From Streptomyces lienomycini (lineage in GTDB: Bacteria; Actinomycetota; Actinomycetes; Streptomycetales; Streptomycetaceae), in contig NZ_CP116257.1 in NCBI RefSeq assembly GCF_027947595.1, forward strand, positions 1,488,001 through 1,552,000: a DNA stretch of 64,000 nt. Reading direction: 5' to 3'. A model generated the notes under the pieces. It was not told where the DNA came from and made no database searches. It worked only from the letters and a program-made list of their open reading frames with translations. Positions 7,855 to 15,710 of this stretch are shown in pieces (position 1 is the first letter of the stretch; each line of letters starts with the position of its first letter). The position numbers were made by a program, and so were the translations under genes.

Positions 7855-9909
7855 CTACGGGAAGGTCAGCCGCCAGGCGTCGATGTAGCCGGTGTCCGCC
7901 GGGCCCTGGTCCTGGACGCGCAGCTTCCAGGTGCCGTTGGCCGTCTCGGAGGAGGCGTTGACCGTGTAGGTCTCGTGCACGTCCGCCGCCGGGTCGTAGC
8001 CGCTGTTCTTCAGGCGGTACGTCGAGCCGTCGGGCGCGACCAGGTCGATCCGCAGGTCACCGCGCCAGCTGTGCACGATGTCCACGCCCACCTGGAGGTT
8101 GCTCGGCGCCTTGCCGGAGCGGCCGGAGACCGTGACGGACGAGGTGACCGCCGACCCGTAGTCGGGGATGTTCACGTTCGCGGTGTTCTCGAACGTGGTG
8201 CCGTCGCCGGGGTCGCCGCCGCCGGGCCGCGAACCGACGTTGATGCCGGCCCACGCGTTCGCCACCGCCGTGTACTCGGCGCTGTCCGTGCCGTACAGCT
8301 CACCGGCCGCCGCGAGGGTGCCGGTGCGGGCGCCCGCGTAGTTGGTGGTCGACGTGAACTTGGTGGTCAGCGCGCGGAACCAGATCTTCTCCGCCTTGGC
8401 GCGGCCGATGCCGGTGACCGGGAGGCCGTCCGAGGTGGGCGAGTTGTACGTGACACCGTTGATGGTCTTGGTGCCGCTGCCCTCGCTCAGCAGGTAGAAG
8501 AAGTGGTTGGCCGGGCCCGACGAGTAGTGGACGTCCACCCCGCCGATCCCCGAGTACCAGTAGTCCTTGGACGCGCCGTCCTTGCTCGGCTTGTCCATGT
8601 AGCGCAGCGGGGTGCCGTCCCCGTTGATGTCGATCTCCTCGCCGATGAGGTAGTCGCCGACGTCGGAGGAGTTGTTGGCGTAGAACTCGACCGCGGTGCC
8701 GAAGATGTCGGACGTGGCCTCGTTCAGACCGCCGGACTCCCCGCTGTAGTTGAGGCCCGCGGTGTTGGCCGTGACGCCGTGGCTCATCTCGTGCGCGGCC
8801 ACGTCGATGGCCGTCAGCGGGTTGGCGTTGCCGGAGCCGTCGCCGTACGTCATGCAGAAGCAGCTGTCCTGCCAGAAGGCGTTGACGTAGTTGTTGCCGT
8901 AGTGGACCCGGGAGTAGGCGCCCACACCGTCGCCGCGGATGCCGGAACGGCCGTGCACGTTCTTGTAGTAGTCCCAGGTCGTCGCGGCGCCGTAGTGGGC
9001 GTCGGCGGCGGCGGTCTCCGGGTCGGAGGCGCTGCCGTTGCCCCACACGTCGTCGTTGTTCGTGAACAGCGAACCGGTGCCGGACGAGCCGTTGTTGAGG
9101 TTGTACGTCTTGTGGTTGCCGCGCGCCGTGTCGGTCAGCGTGTACGACGACCCGGACTGCGCGGTGCCCAGCGTCACCGTGCCGCTGTACAGGGTGTTGC
9201 CGGTGCCGTTGTGGACGCCCTGGTACTCGTACAGCTTGGCGCCGGTGGCGGCGTCCGTGATGACGTGCAGCTCGTTCGGGGTGCCGTCCTCCTGGAGGCC
9301 GCCCACGACCGTCTCGTACGCCAGGACCGGCGTGCCGTTCGCCGCCCAGATCACCTTGCGCGGGGCGCGGTCGGCGTCCGGCTGCTCGGCGCCGGCCGCC
9401 TTCGCCGCGGACACCGCCTGCGACTCGGCCTTCGCCGCGGAGATCCTCGGCGTCACGGAGGCCGGCGCGATCGCCTTCGCCGTGGCCTTCACGACCTGCT
9501 CGGTCTGCCCGGCGTCGCTGGTGACCACGAGGTCGCCGCCGAGGACGGGCAGCCCGTCGTAGGTGCGCTCGTAGCGGGTGTGCAGGGTGCCGTCGCGGTC
9601 CTTGGCGACGTCACGGACGACCAGTTTCTCCTTGGCGCCCAGGCCCAGGTCGTCCGCGGTCTCCGCCTTGGCGGCGTTGGCGTCGCGGATCAGCTCCGCA
9701 CGCTGGGACGGGGTGAGCTTCACCAGCTCGGCGCCCTTCGCGGGCGACGGCCCGGGGGCCGCGGTGGCGGCGCCGGACTGGACCGCCGTGGCGATCAGCG
9801 CGGCGACACCGGCCAGCGCGACGGCCGCGGCACGCCGGTGCGTGGACCGGCGGGAGGAGGTGGGGGAGGTGGTGTGGGAGGTGTGTCTGTGGGGAGTGCT
9901 GCTCAACAC
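7855..9909 (-). CDS. Secreted M4 metalloprotease with C-terminal P (proprotein convertase) domain
   Basis: A 684-residue secreted neutral protease. The GTG at 9909 is set by an AAGGAG five bases upstream; the reading frame stays open far upstream but without coding character. A long basic, Ser/Thr/His-rich start and a hydrophobic stretch (AAAVALAGVAALIATA) form the signal peptide, followed by an FTP/PepSY-type propeptide. The catalytic domain has HEMSH near residue 372 and GGLNEATSDIFG for the third zinc ligand. After a Gly/Pro linker (SRPGGGDPGDG) near residue 565, the last 110 residues form a P domain (DIVHSWRGDLRIDLVAPDGS; LRVQDQGPADTGYIDAW), usually involved in folding or substrate contact. 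It is upstream of, and paralogous to, the 549-residue protease, which lacks the P domain. Confidence 0.95.
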   Translation of the reverse strand: MLSSTPHRHTSHTTSPTSSRRSTHRRAAAVALAGVAALIATAVQSGAATAAPGPSPAKGAELVKLTPSQRAELIRDANAAKAETADDLGLGAKEKLVVRDVAKDRDGTLHTRYERTYDGLPVLGGDLVVTSDAGQTEQVVKATAKAIAPASVTPRISAAKAESQAVSAAKAAGAEQPDADRAPRKVIWAANGTPVLAYETVVGGLQEDGTPNELHVITDAATGAKLYEYQGVHNGTGNTLYSGTVTLGTAQSGSSYTLTDTARGNHKTYNLNNGSSGTGSLFTNNDDVWGNGSASDPETAAADAHYGAATTWDYYKNVHGRSGIRGDGVGAYSRVHYGNNYVNAFWQDSCFCMTYGDGSGNANPLTAIDVAAHEMSHGVTANTAGLNYSGESGGLNEATSDIFGTAVEFYANNSSDVGDYLIGEEIDINGDGTPLRYMDKPSKDGASKDYWYSGIGGVDVHYSSGPANHFFYLLSEGSGTKTINGVTYNSPTSDGLPVTGIGRAKAEKIWFRALTTKFTSTTNYAGARTGTLAAAGELYGTDSAEYTAVANAWAGINVGSRPGGGDPGDGTTFENTANVNIPDYGSAVTSSVTVSGRSGKAPSNLQVGVDIVHSWRGDLRIDLVAPDGSTYRLKNSGYDPAADVHETYTVNASSETANGTWKLRVQDQGPADTGYIDAWRLTFP
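8558..8658. repeat. 101-bp identical block, copy 2
   Basis: Second copy of the identical 101-bp coding segment at 6178-6278, in the catalytic domain of the P-domain protease. The copies are direct repeats 2,380 bp apart, so recombination between them could in principle delete the interval and fuse the two genes. Confidence 0.9.
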
Positions 9910-10069
9910 TGACTCCTTCTGCGTGGCCACGGGTCGCGCGGCCAGGGGAGACCGGTCGGCGGGTGGCCGGCCGGGCGGATCTGTGCGGTACGCAGAAACC
10001 ACGTGCGGGAGCTGACCGCGGCACAGCGCTCGTGGGGAAACTGTGGGGGCGCTGTGGAGGGCCGACGGA

Positions 10070-10099
10070 AGAGTGTCAGGCGAAGGCCCCACTTGTCAG
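10070..10099 (-). promoter_or_regulatory. Predicted promoter of P-domain M4 protease gene
   Basis: On the minus strand CTGACA (10099-10094) and CACTCT (10075-10070) are 18 bp apart, in exactly the arrangement seen at 7578-7607. The surrounding sequence is also alike: CCAAC...GACGC...CCTGACA before it and TCTTCCGTC after it in both. The leader to the GTG at 9909 would be about 150 bases. Confidence 0.45.
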
Positions 10100-10180
10100 G
10101 GGCGCGTCAGCAAGTTGGCCGGAAATGGTTCGTTGACCGGGCGTTCACGTTCGATAAACGGAATCTTTGCCGTTCGGGTC

Positions 10181-10208
10181 CGGTTACTGTCCGGCCGGTC
10201 AGTAACCG
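10181..10208 (-). terminator. Hairpin overlapping the stop codon of the ABC exporter operon
   Basis: CGGTTACTG at 10181-10189 pairs with CAGTAACCG at 10200-10208 over 9 bp. The ten-base loop itself contains the self-complementary CCGGCCGG. The stop codon of the last exporter gene (10201-10199) lies within it. It is a likely terminator for the exporter operon, in front of the protease gene on the same strand. Confidence 0.6.
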
Positions 10209-11989
10209 CCCGGCCGGTGACCGGCGGACGGCTCCCCGTGCCAGGACCCCCACAGGGCCGCGTACGCCCCGCCCGCAGCCACCAGTTCGTCGTGCGTGCC
10301 CAGCTCCGTCAGCAGACCGCCCTCCATCACCGCCACCCGGTCGGCGTCGTGCGCGGTGTGCAGGCGGTGCGCGATGGCGATGACCGTACGGCCCTCCAGC
10401 ACGGCGGCGAGCGCCTGCTCGGTGTGCCGGGCCGTCGTCGGGTCCAGCAGCGCGGTGGCCTCGTCCAGGATCAGCGTGTGCGGGTCGGCCAGCACCACCC
10501 GGGCCAGGGCGAGCTGCTGGGCCTGGGAGCCGTCCGTGGCGTGCGCGCCCTCCTTCGTCCCCAGCTCGGCACCGAGGCCGCCCGGCAGCTCCCGCACCCA
10601 CCCCCGCGCGCCCACCGCGCCGAGCGCCGCCCACAACTCCTCGTCCGAGGCGCCCGGTTCGGCGATCAGCAGATTGTCCCGGACCGTGCCCAGGAACACA
10701 TGGTGCTCCTGGGTGACCAGCACCACCTGACGGCGCAGCCGCTCCGGCCCGAGGCCCACCACGGGCACCCCGCCCACCGTCACCGAGCCCTCCGTGGGCG
10801 CGTCGACGCCCGCGAGGAGCCGGCTCAGCGTGGTCTTGCCCGCCCCGGAAGGACCGACGACCGCCAGCCGCTCGCCCGGCCGCACGGTCAGGTCCACCCC
10901 GCGCAGCACCTCCCCGCCCCGCTCGTAGGCGTACCGCACACCGGACACGTCGATACGGTCGCCCACCGGCACCGCCGACTCGTCCGCCGTCGCCCGCGGC
11001 GCACGCGCCAGCCCCTCCACCCGGGCGAAGGAGGCACCACCGGCCTGGAGCTGCTCGGTCCGCATCAGCACCTCGTCCAGCGGCCCCGCGAGCTGCTGGA
11101 GGTACACGGCGCAGGACACCACCACCCCGAGGCTCACCGACCCGCGGGCGTGCAGGAACCCGCCGGACAGCAGCACCCCCGCCACGGGAAGCACGTACGA
11201 GATGTCCACCGCCGGGAAGAACACACTGCGCAGGAACAGCGTGCGGAACCGGGCACGCCGCGAGACCTCCAGCGCCGCACGGCTCGTCGCGACCCGCTGC
11301 CCGGCCAGCCGGAACGCCTCGACCGTGCGGGCGCCCGCGACCGTGGCCGCCAGGCTCTCCGCGACGTCGGAGTTGGCCGCGCCCTCGGCGAGATAGCCGG
11401 CCCGCGCCCGGCGCAGGTACCAGCGCAGCGCGAGCCAGGCCGGGGTCAGACCCAGCACCCCGACCAGGCCGAGCAGCGGGTCGAGCACGAACACCGCGAC
11501 GGTGAGGAACAGCGCCTGCACGGCGTTGACCAGCAGCTCCGGACCGGCGTCGCGCAGCGTCGTGCCGACGGCGGTCACGTCGGCGGTGCCGCGCGTCGTC
11601 AGGTCACCGGTGCCCGCCCGCTCCACCACGGACGCGGGCAGCGCCAGCGCCCGGTCCACGTACCGCTCGCGCACCCGGGCGAGCGTCCGCTCCCCGAACC
11701 GGTGCCCCACGTACCGCGCCCAGCGGGCCAGCAGCAACTGCGCCAGCGAGCACAGCAGGATGGCGAGGGCCATCCGGTCCACGGCGTCCACCCCGCCCCC
11801 GTCGCGCACCTCGTCGACGATCCGGCCCAGCAGCCACGGCCCCGCGAGACCGGCCAGCGCGGCCAGCGCGTTGAGTCCCAGGACGAGCGAGAACGACCGG
11901 CGGTCGTCCCGCACGAGGCGGGCCGCCGCCCGGCGGACGTCGGTGCGCTCGGCGACGGGCAGCTGCCCCGGTGTCTGCTCCGCGGTCAT
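10199..11989 (-). CDS. ABC exporter half-transporter 4 (TMD-NBD) with degenerate signature motif
   Basis: A 596-residue membrane exporter half: six transmembrane segments in about residues 20-310 and one nucleotide-binding domain after that. The Walker A (VVGPSGAGKTTL, near 379), Walker B with catalytic glutamate (LILDEATALLD, near 510) and switch histidine (IAHRLHT) are all intact. The ABC signature is not: where LSGGQRQ is expected the protein reads ATDGSQAQQ, near residue 482. In heterodimeric exporters each ATP site combines Walker motifs of one subunit with the signature of the other. This subunit therefore offers good catalytic residues but a poor signature, the reverse of its partner just upstream. 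The ATG at 11989 overlaps the upstream TGA (ATGA), indicating coupled synthesis. The substrate is unknown; drug, lipid or peptide export are all possible. Confidence 0.9.
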   Translation of the reverse strand: MTAEQTPGQLPVAERTDVRRAAARLVRDDRRSFSLVLGLNALAALAGLAGPWLLGRIVDEVRDGGGVDAVDRMALAILLCSLAQLLLARWARYVGHRFGERTLARVRERYVDRALALPASVVERAGTGDLTTRGTADVTAVGTTLRDAGPELLVNAVQALFLTVAVFVLDPLLGLVGVLGLTPAWLALRWYLRRARAGYLAEGAANSDVAESLAATVAGARTVEAFRLAGQRVATSRAALEVSRRARFRTLFLRSVFFPAVDISYVLPVAGVLLSGGFLHARGSVSLGVVVSCAVYLQQLAGPLDEVLMRTEQLQAGGASFARVEGLARAPRATADESAVPVGDRIDVSGVRYAYERGGEVLRGVDLTVRPGERLAVVGPSGAGKTTLSRLLAGVDAPTEGSVTVGGVPVVGLGPERLRRQVVLVTQEHHVFLGTVRDNLLIAEPGASDEELWAALGAVGARGWVRELPGGLGAELGTKEGAHATDGSQAQQLALARVVLADPHTLILDEATALLDPTTARHTEQALAAVLEGRTVIAIAHRLHTAHDADRVAVMEGGLLTELGTHDELVAAGGAYAALWGSWHGEPSAGHRPGGY

Positions 11990-13827
11990 CGGGCGGGCTC
12001 CTCCGCGCTCTCGGCCTGCTCGGTCTCCTCGACTCCCTCGGCGTCCCGTGCGACCAGGGCGCGGTAGCCCGGCTCCGTGGCCAGGAGCGCGCGGTGGGTA
12101 CCGGTGGCGGCGACCTTGCCGTCGACCAGGTGGTACACGACGTCCGCGCGGTCGAGGAGCAGGGGTGAGGTGGCGGCGAGGACGGTGGTGCGGCCCCGGC
12201 GGGCGTGCTTGAGGCGGACGGCCACGGTGGCCTCCGTGTGGGCGTCCAGGGCGGAGGTGGGTTCCGCGGCGAGGAGGATCTCGGGGTCGGTCAGGAGGGC
12301 GCGGGCGAGGCGGACGCGTTGGCGTTGTCCGCCGGACAGGTCGCGGGCCTGGGCCGCGACCGGGGTGTTCAGTCCGTCCGGGAGGGCGCGGACGATGTCT
12401 TCGGCGGCGGCCGCGTGGATGGCCTGGGTGAGGTGCGCCTTCTCATCTGCCCCGGTTGGCCGTGTTGCGTCTGCCGCCGCGTTGTGGCCGGTCGCGCCCA
12501 CGCGGCGGAGCCGCACATCGACACTGCCCGCGCCCCTGGCCGGCGTGTCCTCATCGCCCATGACAGCGCTCAGGGTGCCTGCGAAGAGGTCGGCTTCCGG
12601 GTCGGCGACCAGGATGCGCGACCGTACCTGTGTCAGCGGGATCTCGGTCAGGGGGATGTCTCCCCAGGTCGCGTCGGACGGGGTGTAGCGGCCCAGGCGG
12701 TCCAGGACCTCGACGGCGTCGGACGGGCGGGACGCGACCAGGGCGGTCAGGCGGCCGGGGGTGATCCGGACTCCCGAGGCCGGGTCGTACAGCACCGCCG
12801 GTTCCGCGGGGGCGTCCCGGGTGCCCTCGTCCGGCTCCGGCTCCAGGCGCAGGAAGACGACGACACGGCGGGCGGCCACCACGCCGCGGCTGAGCTGGTG
12901 GCCCATCTCGATGAGGAACGCCACCGGCCAGCCCAGCGCGACGACATAGCCGTACACCGACACCAGCTCGCCCACGCTGATCTGCCCCTGAGCGGCCAGC
13001 CGGGCGCCCATCCACGTCACCAGCGCCAGGAACAGCACCGGCAGCCCCACCCCGAGGGCCTGGATCCAACTGGTCACCGCGCCGACCCGGTAGCCCTGCT
13101 CGCGCAGCCGCCCCGAGTCCCGGCGGAACGCGTCCGCGACCAGACCCTTGCCCCCCAGCCCGTTCAGCACCCGCAGCCCGCCCGCGAGGTCGCCGATCCG
13201 CGCCGTCAGCACGGACTGCCGCTCCCGGTACTCCGTCTCCCGGCCCTGCAGGCGTCCCATGAGCGGCCCGAGCAGCACCCCGAGCACCGGCACGCCGAGC
13301 AGCACCACCAGGGCGAGCCGGGTCGACACCGACAGCATCAGCCCGCCGACCGCCGCATAGGCGACGACCGCCCCGACACCCGGCCCCACGGCCGTCAGGG
13401 ACGTGCTGATGGTCTGCACGTCACCCACGCCGATGGTGACGACCTCGCCCGCCCCCACCTGCCGGCGCAGCGCCGCGCCCAGCCGGGTGGCGTGCCCCAC
13501 GACCACCTTGACGGTGCGGAAGTTGGCGTCCATCCGCACCTTCGTCATCGTGCGGTGGCGCATCATGCCCAGCCACGCGTTGACCCCGCCGACCGCGACC
13601 ATGGCGCCCGTCCAGCCCGCCAGCGCCCCCATGTCGCCGGGTTCGAGGCCGTGGTCGACGGCCCGGGCCATCAGGTACGGCGTCGCCGCCAGCAGCACCA
13701 TCCAGACGCTGGCGAGCACCGCCCCCGCCAGACACCGCCGCCACTGCCGCCGCACCAGCCACGCCAGGTACGACCAGCCGCCCCGGCGGTCCGGGGTGCC
13801 CGGGTCCTCGTACGCGTCGATCCTCAC
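11986..13827 (-). CDS. ABC exporter half-transporter 3 with largely inactivated nucleotide-binding domain
   Basis: A 613-residue TMD-NBD protein with six membrane segments in the first half. The GTG at 13827 overlaps the upstream TGA (GTGA); the open frame continues to 15375 but only as antisense shadow. The NBD has lost most ATPase residues. Where Walker A is expected it reads ALVASRPSDAVEVL, with no GxxGxGK[S/T]. The Walker B aspartate is replaced (LLAAEPTSALD) although the following glutamate remains. The switch histidine is replaced (VLAATSPLLL). The signature DLSGGQRQRVRLARAL, near residue 494, is perfect. The inferred role is to donate only the signature face to the ATP site of the partner encoded next. 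The insert between the Q-loop area and signature (SVDVRLRRVGATGHNAAADA) is also unusual. It is not a pseudogene by appearance: the frame is open and codon use is normal. Confidence 0.9.
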   Translation of the reverse strand: MRIDAYEDPGTPDRRGGWSYLAWLVRRQWRRCLAGAVLASVWMVLLAATPYLMARAVDHGLEPGDMGALAGWTGAMVAVGGVNAWLGMMRHRTMTKVRMDANFRTVKVVVGHATRLGAALRRQVGAGEVVTIGVGDVQTISTSLTAVGPGVGAVVAYAAVGGLMLSVSTRLALVVLLGVPVLGVLLGPLMGRLQGRETEYRERQSVLTARIGDLAGGLRVLNGLGGKGLVADAFRRDSGRLREQGYRVGAVTSWIQALGVGLPVLFLALVTWMGARLAAQGQISVGELVSVYGYVVALGWPVAFLIEMGHQLSRGVVAARRVVVFLRLEPEPDEGTRDAPAEPAVLYDPASGVRITPGRLTALVASRPSDAVEVLDRLGRYTPSDATWGDIPLTEIPLTQVRSRILVADPEADLFAGTLSAVMGDEDTPARGAGSVDVRLRRVGATGHNAAADATRPTGADEKAHLTQAIHAAAAEDIVRALPDGLNTPVAAQARDLSGGQRQRVRLARALLTDPEILLAAEPTSALDAHTEATVAVRLKHARRGRTTVLAATSPLLLDRADVVYHLVDGKVAATGTHRALLATEPGYRALVARDAEGVEETEQAESAEEPAR

Positions 13828-15710
13828 GCCAGGCTGTCCCGCCACGCCCGGTGCAGATCCGCGAACCGGCCCGTACCCGCGATCAGTTCGGCCGGAGCGC
13901 CGTCCTCGACGATCCGGCCGTGCTCCATCACCAGCACCCGGTCGGCGATCTCCACGGTGGACAGCCGGTGCGCGATCACCACCGCCGTACGGCCCTTCAG
14001 CACCGTCGTCATCGCCCGCTGCACCGCCCGCTCCCCGGGGATGTCCAGCGAGCTGGTCGCCTCGTCCAGGATCAGCACCGCCGGGTCCGCGAGCAACGCC
14101 CGCGCGAACGCCACGAGCTGCCGCTGACCGGCGGAGATCCGGCCGCCCCGCTTGCGCACGTCGGTGTCGTAGCCGTCGGGCAGCGCGGCGATGAAGTCGT
14201 GGGCGCCGATCGCCTTCGCGGCCCGCTCGATCTCCTCCCGCGTCGCCTCCGGACGGCCGATGGCGATGTTGTCGGCGACCGTGCCGGAGAACAGGAACGC
14301 CTCCTGCGTCACCATCACCACCCCGCGCCGCAGTTCGGGCACGGCCAGGTCGCGCAGGTCGACCCCGTCCAGCAGGACGCTCCCGGCGGACGGGTCGTAG
14401 AACCGGGCGAGCAGCTTGGCCAGCGTCGACTTGCCCGCGCCGGTCGAGCCCACGACGGCGACCGTCTGCCCGGCCGGGAGCGTCAGCCCGAAGCGCGGCA
14501 GCACCTCGCCGCCGGTGCGGTAGCCGAAGCTCACCGCGTCGAAGACGACCTCGCGGCCGGGGTGCTCCGACTCCAGCGGCGGCAGCTCCCTCGGCGCGGC
14601 CGGCTCGGGCACCGACGGCGTCTGGGCCAGCAGCCCGGCGATCTTCTCCAGCGAGGCCGCCGCCGACTGGTACGAGTTCAGGAACATGCCGAGCCGGTCG
14701 ATCGGGTCGTACAGCCGCCGCAGGTACAGCACCGCCGCCGCCAGCACACCGAGCGCCAGGGTGTCGTCCGCCACCCGGTAGGCGCCCCACAGCACGATCC
14801 CCGCGACGGCCGTGTTCGCCACCAGGCGGGAGCCCACCACGTAACGGGCCATCTCCAGCAGGGCGTTGCCGTTGGTCCGCTCGTGGCGGTGGTTCAGCAC
14901 CGCGAAGTCGGCGTCGTTGGCGTCCTCCCGGCGGAAGGCGCGCACCGGCCGGATGCCGTTCATCGTCTCCACGAACTTCACGATCACCGACGCGATCGCC
15001 GTGGACCGCTGCCGGTACACCCGCCCCGCGCGCCGCTGGTAGAGCCGCACCAGCGCGTACAGCGGCACGAAGGAGGCCACCGCCACGGCGCCGAGGCCCA
15101 GGTCCAGCCAGAGCAGCAGCGCGGCGATGTAGACGAAGGACAGGATGACCGTCACCAGCTCCTGGAGACCCTCGTCGAGCAGCTCGCGCAGGGACTCCAC
15201 GTCGGTGGTGGAGCGGGAGATGAGGCGGCCGGACGTGTAGCGCTCGTGGAAGTCGACGCTCAGCGCCTGCGCGTGCCGGAAGATGCGCCCGCGCAGGTCG
15301 AGCAGCACGTCCTGACTGACCCGGGCCGCCGCCGCGATGAAGGCGTACTGGAGTCCGCCCGCCGCCAGCGAGCACAGCAGGTAGCCGGCGCCCACCGCGA
15401 CCAGCGGGCCGTGGTCGTCGTCCCGCAGGGCCGGCACGGCCTGGTCGATGGCGTACGCCACCAGCAGCGGGCCCGCCTGCACGGCCGCCTGCTGGAGCAG
15501 CAGGAACAGGACCGTGAGGGCGACGCGTGCCTTCAGGGGCGCCAGCAGGGAGCGCAGCAGGGCGCCGGTAGCGCCCGGCGGGCTGGGCAGGACGTCCCGG
15601 TCGAACGAGTCGTCGTCGGCGGCGGTGCGGGTTCCCGCCTCGACGGGATCCCCGTGTTCCGGGTCCTCCGGCTGTTCCCTGTCCGGCGCGGTGGCCGTGG
15701 GCGCGGTCAT
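13824..15710 (-). CDS. ABC exporter half-transporter 2 (TMD-NBD, canonical catalytic residues)
   Basis: A 628-residue exporter half. The ATG at 15710 (MTAPTATAPDREQPEDP) overlaps the upstream TGA. An acidic N-terminal tail of about 45 residues precedes six membrane segments. The NBD has Walker A (VVGSTGAGKSTL), a Walker B with catalytic glutamate (LILDEATSSLD) and the switch histidine (IAHRLSTV). The signature is ISAGQRQ rather than LSGGQRQ, a mild change. With half-transporter 1 it fits the asymmetric heterodimer pattern known from exporters such as TM287/288: this subunit supplies the catalytic Walker B glutamate and subunit 1 the canonical signature. Stop and next start overlap (GTGA at 13827-13824). 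Confidence 0.92.
   Translation of the reverse strand: MTAPTATAPDREQPEDPEHGDPVEAGTRTAADDDSFDRDVLPSPPGATGALLRSLLAPLKARVALTVLFLLLQQAAVQAGPLLVAYAIDQAVPALRDDDHGPLVAVGAGYLLCSLAAGGLQYAFIAAAARVSQDVLLDLRGRIFRHAQALSVDFHERYTSGRLISRSTTDVESLRELLDEGLQELVTVILSFVYIAALLLWLDLGLGAVAVASFVPLYALVRLYQRRAGRVYRQRSTAIASVIVKFVETMNGIRPVRAFRREDANDADFAVLNHRHERTNGNALLEMARYVVGSRLVANTAVAGIVLWGAYRVADDTLALGVLAAAVLYLRRLYDPIDRLGMFLNSYQSAAASLEKIAGLLAQTPSVPEPAAPRELPPLESEHPGREVVFDAVSFGYRTGGEVLPRFGLTLPAGQTVAVVGSTGAGKSTLAKLLARFYDPSAGSVLLDGVDLRDLAVPELRRGVVMVTQEAFLFSGTVADNIAIGRPEATREEIERAAKAIGAHDFIAALPDGYDTDVRKRGGRISAGQRQLVAFARALLADPAVLILDEATSSLDIPGERAVQRAMTTVLKGRTAVVIAHRLSTVEIADRVLVMEHGRIVEDGAPAELIAGTGRFADLHRAWRDSLA

Noticed and set aside
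5517..9912. Long plus-strand open frames across both metalloprotease genes
   Set aside because: They mirror the minus-strand protease genes and show no domain or ribosome-binding site.
13827..15375. Upstream extension of exporter 3's open frame to 15375
   Set aside because: The extension is an out-of-frame shadow of exporter 2. Membrane-domain sequence begins only after the GTG at 13827, which overlaps the upstream stop.
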